Below, piece by piece: positions 1 through 7,589 of a DNA stretch of 21,545 nt. The translations under genes were made by a program, and so were the position numbers. A model generated the notes under the pieces. That model was given only the letters and a program-made list of their open reading frames with translations, was not told the DNA's origin and ran no database searches. Source of the stretch: Tissierellales bacterium (GTDB lineage: Bacteria; Bacillota; Clostridia; Tissierellales; JASKZW01); contig JASLIL010000077.1 in the NCBI GenBank assembly GCA_030152145.1, positions 1 through 21,545 of the forward strand. Reading direction: 5' to 3'. Position 1 is the first letter of the stretch. Each line of letters opens with the position of its first letter.

Positions 1-367
1 AACCCTCCATGATACTATCTATATACTCATCCATAGGTCTAATCCTTATCTTCTCCTCTTCCTCTGTCATAAGGTAGGCCATGGCCTCTATGGTTTCAGA
101 ACCAAGGTCCACTTGTAGCTCCTTCTTTATATAGTAGTCTGGAAAGCTTTCATATAAGTCCAGGGCCTTCTCACAATCCTGGCTGATTTCCCAGACCACT
201 ACATTTAGGTTATTTCCCTGACTCTTGAATATATTAGCATGCCCCCGGCCCCTAAACTGCAGTTTATAGTCCCTTACTATTCCCTTGGCAAATAGTTTGG
301 CCCCAGGACATCTCTCACTCATCTGATTAATATTCATATTGCTCCCATAAGCTAGATAATATTTCAT
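1..367 (-). CDS. Gamma-glutamylcyclotransferase-like protein (partial, C-terminus outside window)
   Basis: The gene starts with ATG at 367-365 after a GGAGG-type ribosome binding site (CCTCC on the plus strand near 374-379) and runs off the left edge after about 122 codons. Its N-terminus reads MKYYLAYGSNM. The YGSN motif at residues 7-10 is the substrate-binding loop of the gamma-glutamylcyclotransferase/AIG2-like fold. Further on, LDLYESFPDYY followed by a V-x-L strand matches the usual 'LDxYEG.P.YY.r..v.V' region of the family. Known members cyclise gamma-glutamyl amines to 5-oxoproline, but many bacterial homologues have no proven substrate, so the specific reaction is inference. It diverges from the Rrf2 regulator. 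Only the last few dozen residues are probably missing. Confidence 0.82.
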   Translation of the reverse strand, partial: MKYYLAYGSNMNINQMSERCPGAKLFAKGIVRDYKLQFRGRGHANIFKSQGNNLNVVVWEISQDCEKALDLYESFPDYYIKKELQVDLGSETIEAMAYLMTEEEEKIRIRPMDEYIDSIMEG

Positions 368-391
368 CAAATCCCTCCTCATCCTATATAT

Positions 392-419
392 ATTATAGAG
401 TTTTTTTTATTTTATGCAA
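392..419 (-). promoter_or_regulatory. Predicted sigma-A promoter of the cyclotransferase-like gene
   Basis: On the minus strand a -35 box TTGCAT (414-419) and a -10 box TATAAT (392-397) are separated by 16 bp. They lie just upstream of the ribosome binding site of the gene starting at 367. The -10 is a perfect consensus and the -35 matches 4 of 6. Confidence 0.55.
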
Positions 420-453
420 AATTAATTATATTCTAATTTCTTCCTATTAGTAT

Positions 454-482
454 TTGACATAATAAAAACATTCTATTATAGT
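454..482 (+). promoter_or_regulatory. Predicted sigma-A promoter of the Rrf2 regulator gene
   Basis: A perfect -35 box TTGACA (454-459) is followed by 17 bp and a -10 box TATAGT (477-482, 5 of 6). The leader to the ATG at 523 is about 35 nt and carries a GAGGAG ribosome binding site at 511-516. I could not define an operator palindrome here with confidence. Confidence 0.7.
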
Positions 483-522
483 AGGAGTATATAACATTAA
501 GCTATAGGAAGAGGAGAAAGAT

Positions 523-942
523 ATGAATATAACTAAAGAGGCAGACTATGCCATACGAGTAATTTATCTTCTATCTAGAACTCCAGATGAGGAGAAGGTA
601 AGTGCTAATACTATATCTAAGACAGAAAATATTCCATCTCAATTTTTACTTAAAATTCTTAGAAAATTGAGAAAAGGGGGGCTAATTAAGTCCTACATGG
701 GTGTTAAGGGAGGATATGTTCTAAATAAAACCCCTGAAGAGATTAGTTTTAAGGACGTAATTGAAATAATCGATGGACCTATTTATTTAAACAGATGTCT
801 TCTTGACAGAAAAGAGTGTAATAAATATCCTAATCACTGCTCAGTACATATACAGCTTGGAAAGATCCAAAAAAATTTAATTAAACAATTAGATAGTGTT
901 AATTTTAAAAACATTGAAGATGATTTAAAATTTCCTATGTAA
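523..942 (+). CDS. Rrf2-family transcriptional regulator with three cysteines
   Basis: This is a 139-aa DNA-binding regulator of the Rrf2 family (relatives of IscR, NsrR and CymR). The N-terminus MNITKEADYAIRVIYLLS and the winged helix-turn-helix with IPSQFLLKILRKL (residues 37-49) and GVKGGYVLNKTPEEIS (60-75) are diagnostic. Cysteines at 92, 99 and 106 (C-X6-C-X6-C) occupy the region where IscR and NsrR bind an Fe-S cluster, though the spacing differs slightly from IscR's C-X5-C-X5-C. This suggests cluster or redox sensing; it does not prove it. The gene is monocistronic, with its own consensus promoter and a terminator just past the stop. No cysteine-synthesis or Fe-S assembly gene lies next to it, so the regulon is unknown and self-regulation is an inference. 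Confidence 0.9.
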   Translation: MNITKEADYAIRVIYLLSRTPDEEKVSANTISKTENIPSQFLLKILRKLRKGGLIKSYMGVKGGYVLNKTPEEISFKDVIEIIDGPIYLNRCLLDRKECNKYPNHCSVHIQLGKIQKNLIKQLDSVNFKNIEDDLKFPM

Positions 943-946
943 AGAT

Positions 947-980
947 AAAACTGAAGGCTAGCCTTCAGTTTTATTTTTTA
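947..980. terminator. Bidirectional terminator between the Rrf2 gene and parE-like gene
   Basis: The arms AAAACTGAAGGC (947-958) and GCCTTCAGTTTT (961-972) form a near-perfect palindrome. It is followed on the plus strand by TATTTTTTA and preceded by A-rich sequence, so it can terminate both convergent genes. Confidence 0.85.
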
Positions 981-2864
981 TTATATGTCTAGATCTGCTG
1001 TAAGGGCCTTTTCATATATGAAATCTCGCCTTGGCCCTACACTGGAACCCATTAGTGTAGTTGTAACCTCTTCAGCCTCTATAAAATCATCAATGGTTAC
1101 CTGCTTTAAGACCCTGGTCTTAGGATTTAAGGTAGTCTCCCAAAGCTGGCCTGGATTCATTTCACCCAGTCCCTTGTACCTTTGAATATGGCCTGCTGCT
1201 TTATCCTCGAGATATTTGTCCAAGTCTCTATCATTATAGAAATATTCCTCATTTTTTCCTGCCTTGATCTTGTACAGAGGTGGCATAGCTATATAGACAT
1301 GACCTGCATCTATAAGCTCCTTCATATGCCTGTAGAAAAGTGTAAGTATCAAGGTTCTAATATGAGAGCCATCTACATCGGCGTCAGTCATTATTATTAT
1401 CTTTCCATATTTTAACTTTTTAAGATCAAAATCTGACCCTATGCCAGTTCCCAGAGCAGAAATTAAGGTTGCTATTTCAAGGTTATCCAAGACCTTATGC
1501 ATAGACTGTCTTTCCACATTTAAGATCTTTCCCTTTAGGGGTAAAATAGCCTGAAAGTTCCTATCTCTGCCTTGTTTAGCACTGCCACCAGCAGAATCTC
1601 CCTCAACTATAAAAAGTTCCGATTTTTTAGGATCCCTGGTCTTACAGGAGGCTAGTTTTCCATTTACAGTAAGGGTCATGGACTTATTCATTATATTGTC
1701 CCTAACCTTCTCCTCAGCCTTCCTAAGCTTTAGGGATTTGTTGGCATTTTCAATTATCTTGGTCAGGGTTTCTAGATTTCTATCAAAGTAAAATTGTAGC
1801 TGCATAGAACTTATTTCATCTACAAAACCTCTGGCCTCAGGATTTCCAAGCTTGGTCTTAGTTTGTCCTTCAAACTCTGGATTAGGGTACTTAATGGAAA
1901 CTATAGCCACCAGTCCATTTCTTATATCCCTACCCTCAAAGTTATCATCCTTGTCCTTTAGGTGGTTAAGCTCTCTTGCATACTGGTTTATAGTCCTGGT
2001 AATGCTACTTTTAAAGCCACTAACATGGCTGCCACCCTCATGGGTATTTATATTGTTACAAAAGGACAAAATAGTTTCTTTTTTCTCCTCAGTGTACTGA
2101 AGGGCTATTTCCAGTTCACTTTTCCCGTCACTTCCTGTTATATAGACAACCTCAGTTACAGGAGTCTTACCCTTGTTTATATCCTTCATAAAGGATACTA
2201 GGCCCTCATCTGACTTGAAAACTGTTTTTTCATCAGTGTTTAGATCCCTAAATTCCAAGGTCAAGTCCTTGTTTAAGTATGATAGCTCCTTTAACCTTCT
2301 CTTTATCAGTTCTGGCTTAAACTCTGTGGTTTCAAAAATCTCCTTGTCTGGTAGGAAGTTTATTTTTGTTCCCCTCTTGTTGGTATTGGAGACAGCTTCT
2401 AAATTTCCCTTATTAAGCTTAGTTACAGGTTTTCCCAATCTATACTCATCTATATATTTTTTGCCATCCTTGTTGATTTCAGCTATAAACCTGTAGGAAA
2501 GTGCGTTTACTACAGCTGCTCCAACCCCATGTAGGCCTCCAGAAATCTTTCCAGAGCTTGTATCAAACTTTCCCCCTGCATGAAGAACTGTAAGTATTAC
2601 CCTTAGGGCTGATTGTCCTGAACTATGCTTGTCAACAGGTATTCCACGACCATTATCTTCCACTGTAACAGAGCCATCTTTTTCCAACGTAACAACTATC
2701 CTATCACAATATCCACCTAGGTGCTCATCTACTCCATTGTCAACTATTTCGTTGACTAAATGATGTAGTCCCCTGGAGCCTGTACTGCCTATGTACATAC
2801 CAGGTCTGAGTCTAACGGCTTCAAGTCCTTCTAATATTTTAATTTCATCTGCATTATAACTCAT
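981..2864 (-). CDS. parE: Type IIA DNA topoisomerase B subunit (topoisomerase IV ParE / GyrB paralogue)
   Basis: This 627-aa ATPase subunit of a type IIA topoisomerase drives strand passage by ATP binding and hydrolysis. The GHKL ATPase domain shows the catalytic Glu39 and Asn43 (NEIVDN), EDNGRGIP at 69-76 and GGLHGVG at 109-115. The transducer has NTHEGGSH at 273-280 and QTKTKLG (334-340), where K338 is the likely ATP-contacting lysine. The TOPRIM domain has EGDSAGGSAKQGRDR from 421 and the metal-binding DADVDG at 494-499. The C-terminal YKGLGEMNP (563-571) contacts the A subunit. Length fits Gram-positive GyrB or ParE, neither carrying the enterobacterial GyrB insertion. It is divergently transcribed from an A subunit whose quinolone-region numbering and degenerate GyrA box fit ParC, so ParE is preferred. 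Motifs alone do not exclude GyrB. Confidence 0.88.
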   Translation of the reverse strand: MSYNADEIKILEGLEAVRLRPGMYIGSTGSRGLHHLVNEIVDNGVDEHLGGYCDRIVVTLEKDGSVTVEDNGRGIPVDKHSSGQSALRVILTVLHAGGKFDTSSGKISGGLHGVGAAVVNALSYRFIAEINKDGKKYIDEYRLGKPVTKLNKGNLEAVSNTNKRGTKINFLPDKEIFETTEFKPELIKRRLKELSYLNKDLTLEFRDLNTDEKTVFKSDEGLVSFMKDINKGKTPVTEVVYITGSDGKSELEIALQYTEEKKETILSFCNNINTHEGGSHVSGFKSSITRTINQYARELNHLKDKDDNFEGRDIRNGLVAIVSIKYPNPEFEGQTKTKLGNPEARGFVDEISSMQLQFYFDRNLETLTKIIENANKSLKLRKAEEKVRDNIMNKSMTLTVNGKLASCKTRDPKKSELFIVEGDSAGGSAKQGRDRNFQAILPLKGKILNVERQSMHKVLDNLEIATLISALGTGIGSDFDLKKLKYGKIIIMTDADVDGSHIRTLILTLFYRHMKELIDAGHVYIAMPPLYKIKAGKNEEYFYNDRDLDKYLEDKAAGHIQRYKGLGEMNPGQLWETTLNPKTRVLKQVTIDDFIEAEEVTTTLMGSSVGPRRDFIYEKALTADLDI

Positions 2865-2952
2865 AGTTACTCCCTTTCATTTCGTAATCTAGTAATATAT
2901 TATCAGTTATTTAAATTTTATACAAAATAAATTTCTGCAAAAAGAATATATG

Positions 2953-2982
2953 TTTACAGAAGTTTATATTATACTATATACT
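2953..2982 (+). promoter_or_regulatory. Predicted promoter of the parC-like gene in the divergent spacer
   Basis: TTTACA (2953-2958) and TATACT (2977-2982) are separated by 18 bp, upstream of an AAGGAG ribosome binding site at 3003-3008. The AT-rich spacer between the two divergent starts should also hold the parE promoter. A minus-strand TAATAT box with a poor -35 is the best candidate but is not convincing. Confidence 0.5.
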
Positions 2983-3020
2983 TATAAGTTGATAAAGATT
3001 TTAAGGAGTTGTTTATTTTT

Positions 3021-5198
3021 ATGGATAAAAATATTATAAAAGTCAACTATACTGATGAAATGGAACAATCCTATATAGATTATGCTATGAGCGTTATAGT
3101 GCAGAGGGCCATACCTGACTTAAGGGATGGTTTAAAACCTGTACATAGAAGAATATTGTATGCTATGAACGATTTAAATTTAAAGCCCAGTGGGCCCTAT
3201 AAGAAATCTGCCAGAATAGTAGGGGACGTTTTAGGTAAGTATCACCCTCACGGCGATAGTTCTGTTTACGAGGCCATGGTAAGATTGTCTCAAGACTTTA
3301 ACACCAACCACCCCCTAGTAAAGGGACAGGGTAACTTCGGTTCTATTGATGGAGATCCAGCTGCTGCCATGAGATATACAGAGGCCAAGTTGGAAAACTT
3401 AAGTATGACCCTTCTAAGAGGTCTTGATAAGGATATAGTAGATTTCAAGCAAAACTTTGACAATACCCTAAAGGAGCCTGAAGTCCTACCCAGCAAATTC
3501 TTCAATCTTCTTGTCAATGGATCTACAGGTATTGCTGTTGGTATGAGTACAAACATACCACCCCATAACCTAAAGGAGGTTAACAACGGATGTAAGGCCT
3601 ATTTAAAGAACCCTAGTATAAGCAATAAGGCCCTACTTAAGTATATTAAGGGCCCTGACTTTCCTACTGGTGGAGAAATTATAAACAAGGAGGAAATTCC
3701 TAAAATCTACGAGACTGGATCTGGACGAATTAGGATCAGGGCTAAGCTTGAACTTGAAGACCTAAAGGGTGGCAGGAAAAATATAGTTATTACTGAGATC
3801 CCCTACACCTTTGCCGGAAATAAGACTAGGCTGATTGAAAATATAATAGAGCTTGTAAATGATAGGAAGCTTGATGAATTATCTGATGTTAGAGATGAGT
3901 CCAGTAAGGATGGTACTAGGATTGTCTTGGAGGTTAAAAAGGGAGTTAATGTTGAAAAACTAAAGCTTAAGCTTTTTAATACCACTAGGCTGGAGGATAC
4001 TGTTACTGTAAACTTCCTGTCTATATTTGAAAATAAGCCTGTTGTCCTATCCCTAAAGGAAATGATAGGACACTATAGTGATTTCTTGCTGGAGTCCTAT
4101 AGAAGAGAGTTTAGCTATGACCTTAGAAACCTAGAAAAAGATCAGGAAATTAAGCTTGGCCTTATAAGAGCCTATGACCTTATAGATCTTATAATAGAAA
4201 TAATAAGGGGCAGTAAGACTAAGAAAGATGTTTTTAATTGCCTGGTTAAGGGGGACACTGACCCTATAAAGTTTAAGTCCAAGGCTTCTAGAAAAACAGC
4301 CTCCAGCCTTAACTTTTCTAAGATTCAGGCTGAAGCCATAATGAAAATGCAGCTTCAACAGCTGGTGGGCCTAGAGCTTGACCTACTTAGGGAAGAGCTA
4401 GGGAAGATAGAGGAAAAAATAGCTGAACTTAAGAAGCTTTTGGGAGATAGGGATTCCTTGGTTGACTATGCCATAGAGGAGTTGGAGACTATAAAAAAAG
4501 ACTTCTCTAGGCCAAGAAGAACCAAGATTTCACAAATTGATGAAGAAGAAGATTACAAGGAAGAAATTATAGTAGAAGATGTCTATGCCTTGATTGATAG
4601 GTTTAACTATATAAAGGTTGTTGATGAGCAAAGCTATGTAAGGTCTAATGAGGAAACCTTAGAATCCTACAGTCATATAGTTAAGCTAAAAAATACTGAC
4701 AACATCTGCTACTTTGCTGATGATGGTAACTTCTACCAGATAAAGATCGAAGATCTACCTGTTTCCAAAATGAAGGATAGGGGCCTTCCTCTTGATAATA
4801 GCCTTACTATACTCCATCTGGATTCCAAGGAAAACCTAGCTGGAAGAGAACTTCTATTTACTACAAAACTAGGCCTGGTTAAGAGAGTGGATTTTGAAGA
4901 ATTCGATACTATAAGAAGGCAGATCTTAGCAACCAAGCTAAATGATGATGACAAACTACTGGATGTTAGTCCTATTGATGAGGAGCTTAAGGAAATAGTT
5001 TTAACTACCCACAATAGAAGATTTATAAGATTTAATATCCATGAAATATCCAAGCAAAAAAGAAATGCTATGGGAGTTATAGGTATAAACCTAAACCAGG
5101 AGGACTACCTGGTAAAGGTTGAACTTACAGGAGAAACTGAGCTTGATAAAAGGAATAGAGGGGCCAAGGGAGCCTTACTAGATCAACTTTCCTTCTAG
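3021..5198 (+). CDS. parC: Type IIA DNA topoisomerase A subunit (topoisomerase IV ParC / GyrA paralogue)
   Basis: This 725-aa breakage-reunion subunit cleaves and rejoins DNA through an active-site tyrosine. I start it at ATG 3021 because an in-frame TTG at 3009 directly abuts the AAGGAG ribosome binding site (3003-3008). With that start, the catalytic tyrosine is Y119 in AAAMRYTEAKL. The quinolone-determining loop YHPHGDSSVYEAM places Ser80 and Glu84 at the positions of E. coli ParC S80 and E84, so it looks wild type for quinolone sensitivity. LRDGLKPVHRRILYAM (34-49) is the winged-helix signature. A coiled-coil region (EELGKIEEKIAELKKLL) precedes a shortened beta-propeller C-terminal domain. 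The GyrA box (QRRGGKG) is not preserved; the nearest match is KQKRNAMGV. The shorter C-terminal domain and lost box favour ParC over GyrA. Confidence 0.88.
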   Translation: MDKNIIKVNYTDEMEQSYIDYAMSVIVQRAIPDLRDGLKPVHRRILYAMNDLNLKPSGPYKKSARIVGDVLGKYHPHGDSSVYEAMVRLSQDFNTNHPLVKGQGNFGSIDGDPAAAMRYTEAKLENLSMTLLRGLDKDIVDFKQNFDNTLKEPEVLPSKFFNLLVNGSTGIAVGMSTNIPPHNLKEVNNGCKAYLKNPSISNKALLKYIKGPDFPTGGEIINKEEIPKIYETGSGRIRIRAKLELEDLKGGRKNIVITEIPYTFAGNKTRLIENIIELVNDRKLDELSDVRDESSKDGTRIVLEVKKGVNVEKLKLKLFNTTRLEDTVTVNFLSIFENKPVVLSLKEMIGHYSDFLLESYRREFSYDLRNLEKDQEIKLGLIRAYDLIDLIIEIIRGSKTKKDVFNCLVKGDTDPIKFKSKASRKTASSLNFSKIQAEAIMKMQLQQLVGLELDLLREELGKIEEKIAELKKLLGDRDSLVDYAIEELETIKKDFSRPRRTKISQIDEEEDYKEEIIVEDVYALIDRFNYIKVVDEQSYVRSNEETLESYSHIVKLKNTDNICYFADDGNFYQIKIEDLPVSKMKDRGLPLDNSLTILHLDSKENLAGRELLFTTKLGLVKRVDFEEFDTIRRQILATKLNDDDKLLDVSPIDEELKEIVLTTHNRRFIRFNIHEISKQKRNAMGVIGINLNQEDYLVKVELTGETELDKRNRGAKGALLDQLSF

Positions 5199-5202
5199 AA
5201 AC

Positions 5203-5240
5203 TAAAGGGGACTATTTCAAATTGAAATAGTCCCCTTTAA
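5203..5240. terminator. Long inverted repeat after parC (probable bidirectional terminator)
   Basis: The arms TAAAGGGGACTATTTCAA (5203-5220) and TTGAAATAGTCCCCTTTAA (5222-5240) are almost perfectly complementary around one base. It lies 5 nt past the parC stop and downstream of the convergent DUF819 gene. The trailing T-run is short on both strands, so termination strength is uncertain. Confidence 0.65.
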
Positions 5241-5319
5241 ATATAGCCCCAGTCTTAAAAGTAGGCTGAAAATCCGTCTCCCAGTCTATCTTCTCGTCCC
5301 AACTTAAAATAATATTGAA
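5212..5319 (-). pseudogene. Orphan coding-like remnant between parC and the DUF819 gene
   Basis: On the minus strand, 35 codons are open from an in-frame TAA (5322-5320) to a TAG at 5214-5212. There is no ATG, GTG or TTG start at the beginning. The translation has a natural protein-like composition, including SWDEKIDW and DFQPTFKTGAIFKGDYF, and uses codons like its neighbours. Its last codons form one arm of the parC terminator palindrome. It may be the C-terminal scar of a lost gene. I do not recognise the family, and a chance open frame remains possible. Confidence 0.3.
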
Positions 5320-5354
5320 TTAATATTCTATTGTCTTTGACCCTACTTGTCAAG

Positions 5355-6572
5355 TTAAAACATTTGTAGAATATTTCCAACCAATATTCCATAGTAGTTT
5401 CCTATAACATAGCCTAGGGTTCCTACTAGGACAGAAGGTACTATAAGAACTTCCCAACCCTTGGCTATAGCCATGGCTGCTGCTGTACTAGGCCCTCCTA
5501 TATTGGCATTTGATGCTATAATCATATCCTCTAGATTAAACTTTAAAAGCTTGCCAAATCCAAAGGTTACTAGCATGTTTACCAGGACTATTAGACCACA
5601 GAAAAGCAGTAATATTGGTGACTTGGTTATAATCAATGGTATTGAAGCTGGTATTCCTATAACAGCAAAGAAGATATAGATCAAATAAGATCCTATTTCC
5701 TGGGCCCCATTTAAGCCTGTAAAAAACTCTTCAAAGACACTGGCAAGAACCATGGTTACTGTAGTCATTATCAAGAATGGATTGCCTAGTAAACCATTTA
5801 TTAGGTTTAAAAATAAGTTTCCTGTAGGAATTATAGACTTAAATAAGGATGATAGCTCCATGGAAACTGCAACTATGGCAAAGGCTATTCCTATAGAAAA
5901 GGCTATATCTTTTAAGGATATATTCTTAGCCGTCCAAAATTCTGCTGCCCTGGTTTTTTTCCCAGTAGACTCCCTTCCCTTCTTATCCATTTCATCTATT
6001 ATTGGATGCTTAAACCTATCTAGGAAAAAGTTCATGCCAGAAGCTGCCATCAAGAAGAAAAAGTATAGGGCCATCAATAGGTTGTCTGCTACTACTGTAG
6101 CTGATACCAGATCTCCACCAACTTTAAAATCCTTTGACATGGCTACAAAGTTCAAGCCTCCACCAGTATAAGATCCTGTCATCATAGCTGACACCTTATA
6201 GGCTTCAGGTATTCTATTCCTAAATAAGAAAAATGCTATTATAGCGCCTAAAACAGTACCCAAGCCACTTATCATATAGATAAGCAGAAGCCTGCCACTT
6301 TCCTTGAAAATCCTTTTTATATTGGCATGGTAAAGAAGCAGGGGTATTGAAAGGGGTACTATGTAATCCCAAACAATATCATAGGCCACAGCTTCCAAGG
6401 GTATTACCTTAAGATTTGATAGGGTCATAGCTATAATAAGAGCTATAACTGAACCTGTGATTTTGTTGGCCCACTTGTATTCCTGTTCTAGGTAAATACT
6501 AAGGGCAACTATTCCTGTTAATATGGCAAATAAGACCCAGGTATTTTCTGGACTAATTAAACTCTTTGTCAA
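5355..6572 (-). CDS. DUF819 family multi-pass membrane protein (YjcL-like)
   Basis: This is a 405-aa integral membrane protein with roughly ten to twelve hydrophobic segments spread over its whole length. The characteristic stretches SYTGGGLNFVAMSKDF in the first half and NANIGGPSTAAAMAIAKGW near the C-terminus are glycine-rich repeats I associate with DUF819 (B. subtilis YjcL), a transporter-like family with no settled substrate. A hydrophilic loop around residues 190-215 (KKGRESTGKKTR) probably separates two halves. The start is TTG at 6572, set by GGAGGA six bases upstream, with no competing ATG nearby. The gene stands alone between the parC region and cwlD. Substrate and direction cannot be inferred from the context. 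Confidence 0.8.
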   Translation of the reverse strand: MTKSLISPENTWVLFAILTGIVALSIYLEQEYKWANKITGSVIALIIAMTLSNLKVIPLEAVAYDIVWDYIVPLSIPLLLYHANIKRIFKESGRLLLIYMISGLGTVLGAIIAFFLFRNRIPEAYKVSAMMTGSYTGGGLNFVAMSKDFKVGGDLVSATVVADNLLMALYFFFLMAASGMNFFLDRFKHPIIDEMDKKGRESTGKKTRAAEFWTAKNISLKDIAFSIGIAFAIVAVSMELSSLFKSIIPTGNLFLNLINGLLGNPFLIMTTVTMVLASVFEEFFTGLNGAQEIGSYLIYIFFAVIGIPASIPLIITKSPILLLFCGLIVLVNMLVTFGFGKLLKFNLEDMIIASNANIGGPSTAAAMAIAKGWEVLIVPSVLVGTLGYVIGNYYGILVGNILQMF

Positions 6573-6757
6573 TTTTATTCCTCCAAACTCTATTAGTATT
6601 ATATTTTTATTGTCTACCCTCCCTACTAATTTAATGGTATAAAAGGCTTTCCTGCCTCTATATATTATACATTATTTATCCAGACTTGAAGTCAAATATA
6701 TCTTTATTTTAAAATTTTCAAAGAAAATACTGGCCCTAGAAAAGCCTTAAATGGCCA

Positions 6758-6793
6758 TAAAAAAAGATAGCCAAAATTTCTTTCAAGCTATCT
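6758..6793 (-). terminator. Intrinsic terminator of the cwlD-like gene
   Basis: On the minus strand AGATAGC (6793-6787) pairs with GCTATCT (6771-6765), followed by a seven-base T-run. The stem overlaps the last codon and the TAG stop of the amidase gene. Confidence 0.85.
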
Positions 6794-7417
6794 GTAGATC
6801 TCATCTACTCCCCTTACTATAGAAGCTACTAATTTCTCCCTATAAATAGAGCTTTCCAACTTCCTCAGGTCCTTCTTATTAGTCAAAAATCCTGCTTCAA
6901 CTATAAAGGACTTCATCTTTGACTGGTTTAAAAGTATCAGATCCTTTCTTTCAACCACCCCTCCATCAAGGGCACCAGTTCCCCTAATAATTTCATCCAG
7001 TAGAACTTGGGCCTGGTCCCTATTATTTGAAGACGGATAGTATAGAACCTGGGCCCCCCTAACAGAAGGATCTTTTTCAGTAGCATTACAGTGGATACTT
7101 AGGATCATGTCCACTCCTAAGTCATTGGCTATTTTTACCCGATCTATAGGGTTTAAAGCTAGGTCTTCCCTTCTAGTATAGGAAACCCTATAGCCATTTT
7201 TTTCCAACTCTTCCCCTAGTCTAAGTCCGATTTTCAAGCTTAGATCCTTTTCATAGCTTCCATCTAGGCCAATAGTCCCTGGATCCTTTCCCCCATGACC
7301 TGGATCTACTAGGATAGATATGCCCTTATCCTCTGCCAATAAACTAGTGTCTATTCCAAGTTTATAAAATAAGCCCAGTGATACTACTATAAGTAGAGCT
7401 ACCAATAATTTCTTCAT
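6788..7417 (-). CDS. cwlD: N-acetylmuramoyl-L-alanine amidase, Amidase_3 family (CwlD-like)
   Basis: This 209-aa zinc amidase cleaves the bond between N-acetylmuramic acid and L-alanine in peptidoglycan. Residues 4-18 form a hydrophobic signal or anchor segment after MKK, so the enzyme acts outside the membrane. The Amidase_3 zinc ligands are visible: H41 in VDPGHGGKDPG, E56 in GSYEKDLS and H109 in SIHCNA. The catalytic glutamate is E174 in IVEAGFLTN. The single-domain layout with no cell-wall-binding repeats fits CwlD, which in spore formers makes the muramic-delta-lactam of cortex with PdaA. If that function holds, the organism sporulates, but the window contains no other sporulation gene. 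CwlD versus another short amidase is therefore not decided. The gene is monocistronic and has its own terminator. Confidence 0.85.
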   Translation of the reverse strand: MKKLLVALLIVVSLGLFYKLGIDTSLLAEDKGISILVDPGHGGKDPGTIGLDGSYEKDLSLKIGLRLGEELEKNGYRVSYTRREDLALNPIDRVKIANDLGVDMILSIHCNATEKDPSVRGAQVLYYPSSNNRDQAQVLLDEIIRGTGALDGGVVERKDLILLNQSKMKSFIVEAGFLTNKKDLRKLESSIYREKLVASIVRGVDEIYR

Positions 7418-7523
7418 CTTATCAGTCCTTCAAATATATTTATAACTCTATTATAACAAGTATATCTGTCCTAAAACTTAAATAATTCTTAAGGATTTCT
7501 TAATCCAGCCTAACTTTAGAACA

Positions 7524-7551
7524 AGAAAAACTAGCTAGTTTTTCTAGCTAG
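7524..7551 (-). terminator. Intrinsic terminator downstream of the 153-aa gene
   Basis: Two copies of CTAGCTAG (7531-7538 and 7544-7551) flank a five-base loop. On the minus strand the hairpin is followed by TTTTTCTTG. Each arm is itself self-complementary. It lies about 40 nt past the stop of the 153-aa gene. Confidence 0.8.
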
Positions 7552-7589
7552 ATCCTAAGTCTTATATGTAAATAAACTAATAGAGACAT

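Noticed and set aside
985..2496. Several plus-strand open frames of 60-110 codons opposite parE
   Set aside because: They are antisense shadows of a gene with intact GHKL and TOPRIM motifs, lack ribosome binding sites and have no recognisable domains.
3009..3020. TTG at 3009 as the start of parC
   Set aside because: It directly follows the AAGGAG ribosome binding site with no spacer; ATG at 3021 also gives ParC-like residue numbering.
3290..5053. Minus-strand open frames opposite parC
   Set aside because: Serine- and leucine-rich low-complexity translations typical of antisense frames, with no ribosome binding sites.
5461..6171. Plus-strand frames opposite the DUF819 gene
   Set aside because: The minus-strand frame is a long coherent membrane protein with a good ribosome binding site; the opposite frames are its shadow.
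6683..6693. GACTT-G-AAGTC palindrome upstream of the DUF819 gene as an operator
   Set aside because: The half-sites are only five bases and no matching regulator is encoded nearby; the promoter around it is also ambiguous.
7531..7551. Direct repeat CTAGCTAG as a mobile-element or attachment-site scar
   Set aside because: The repeat is the stem of a terminator and nothing around it resembles an integrase target or insertion sequence.
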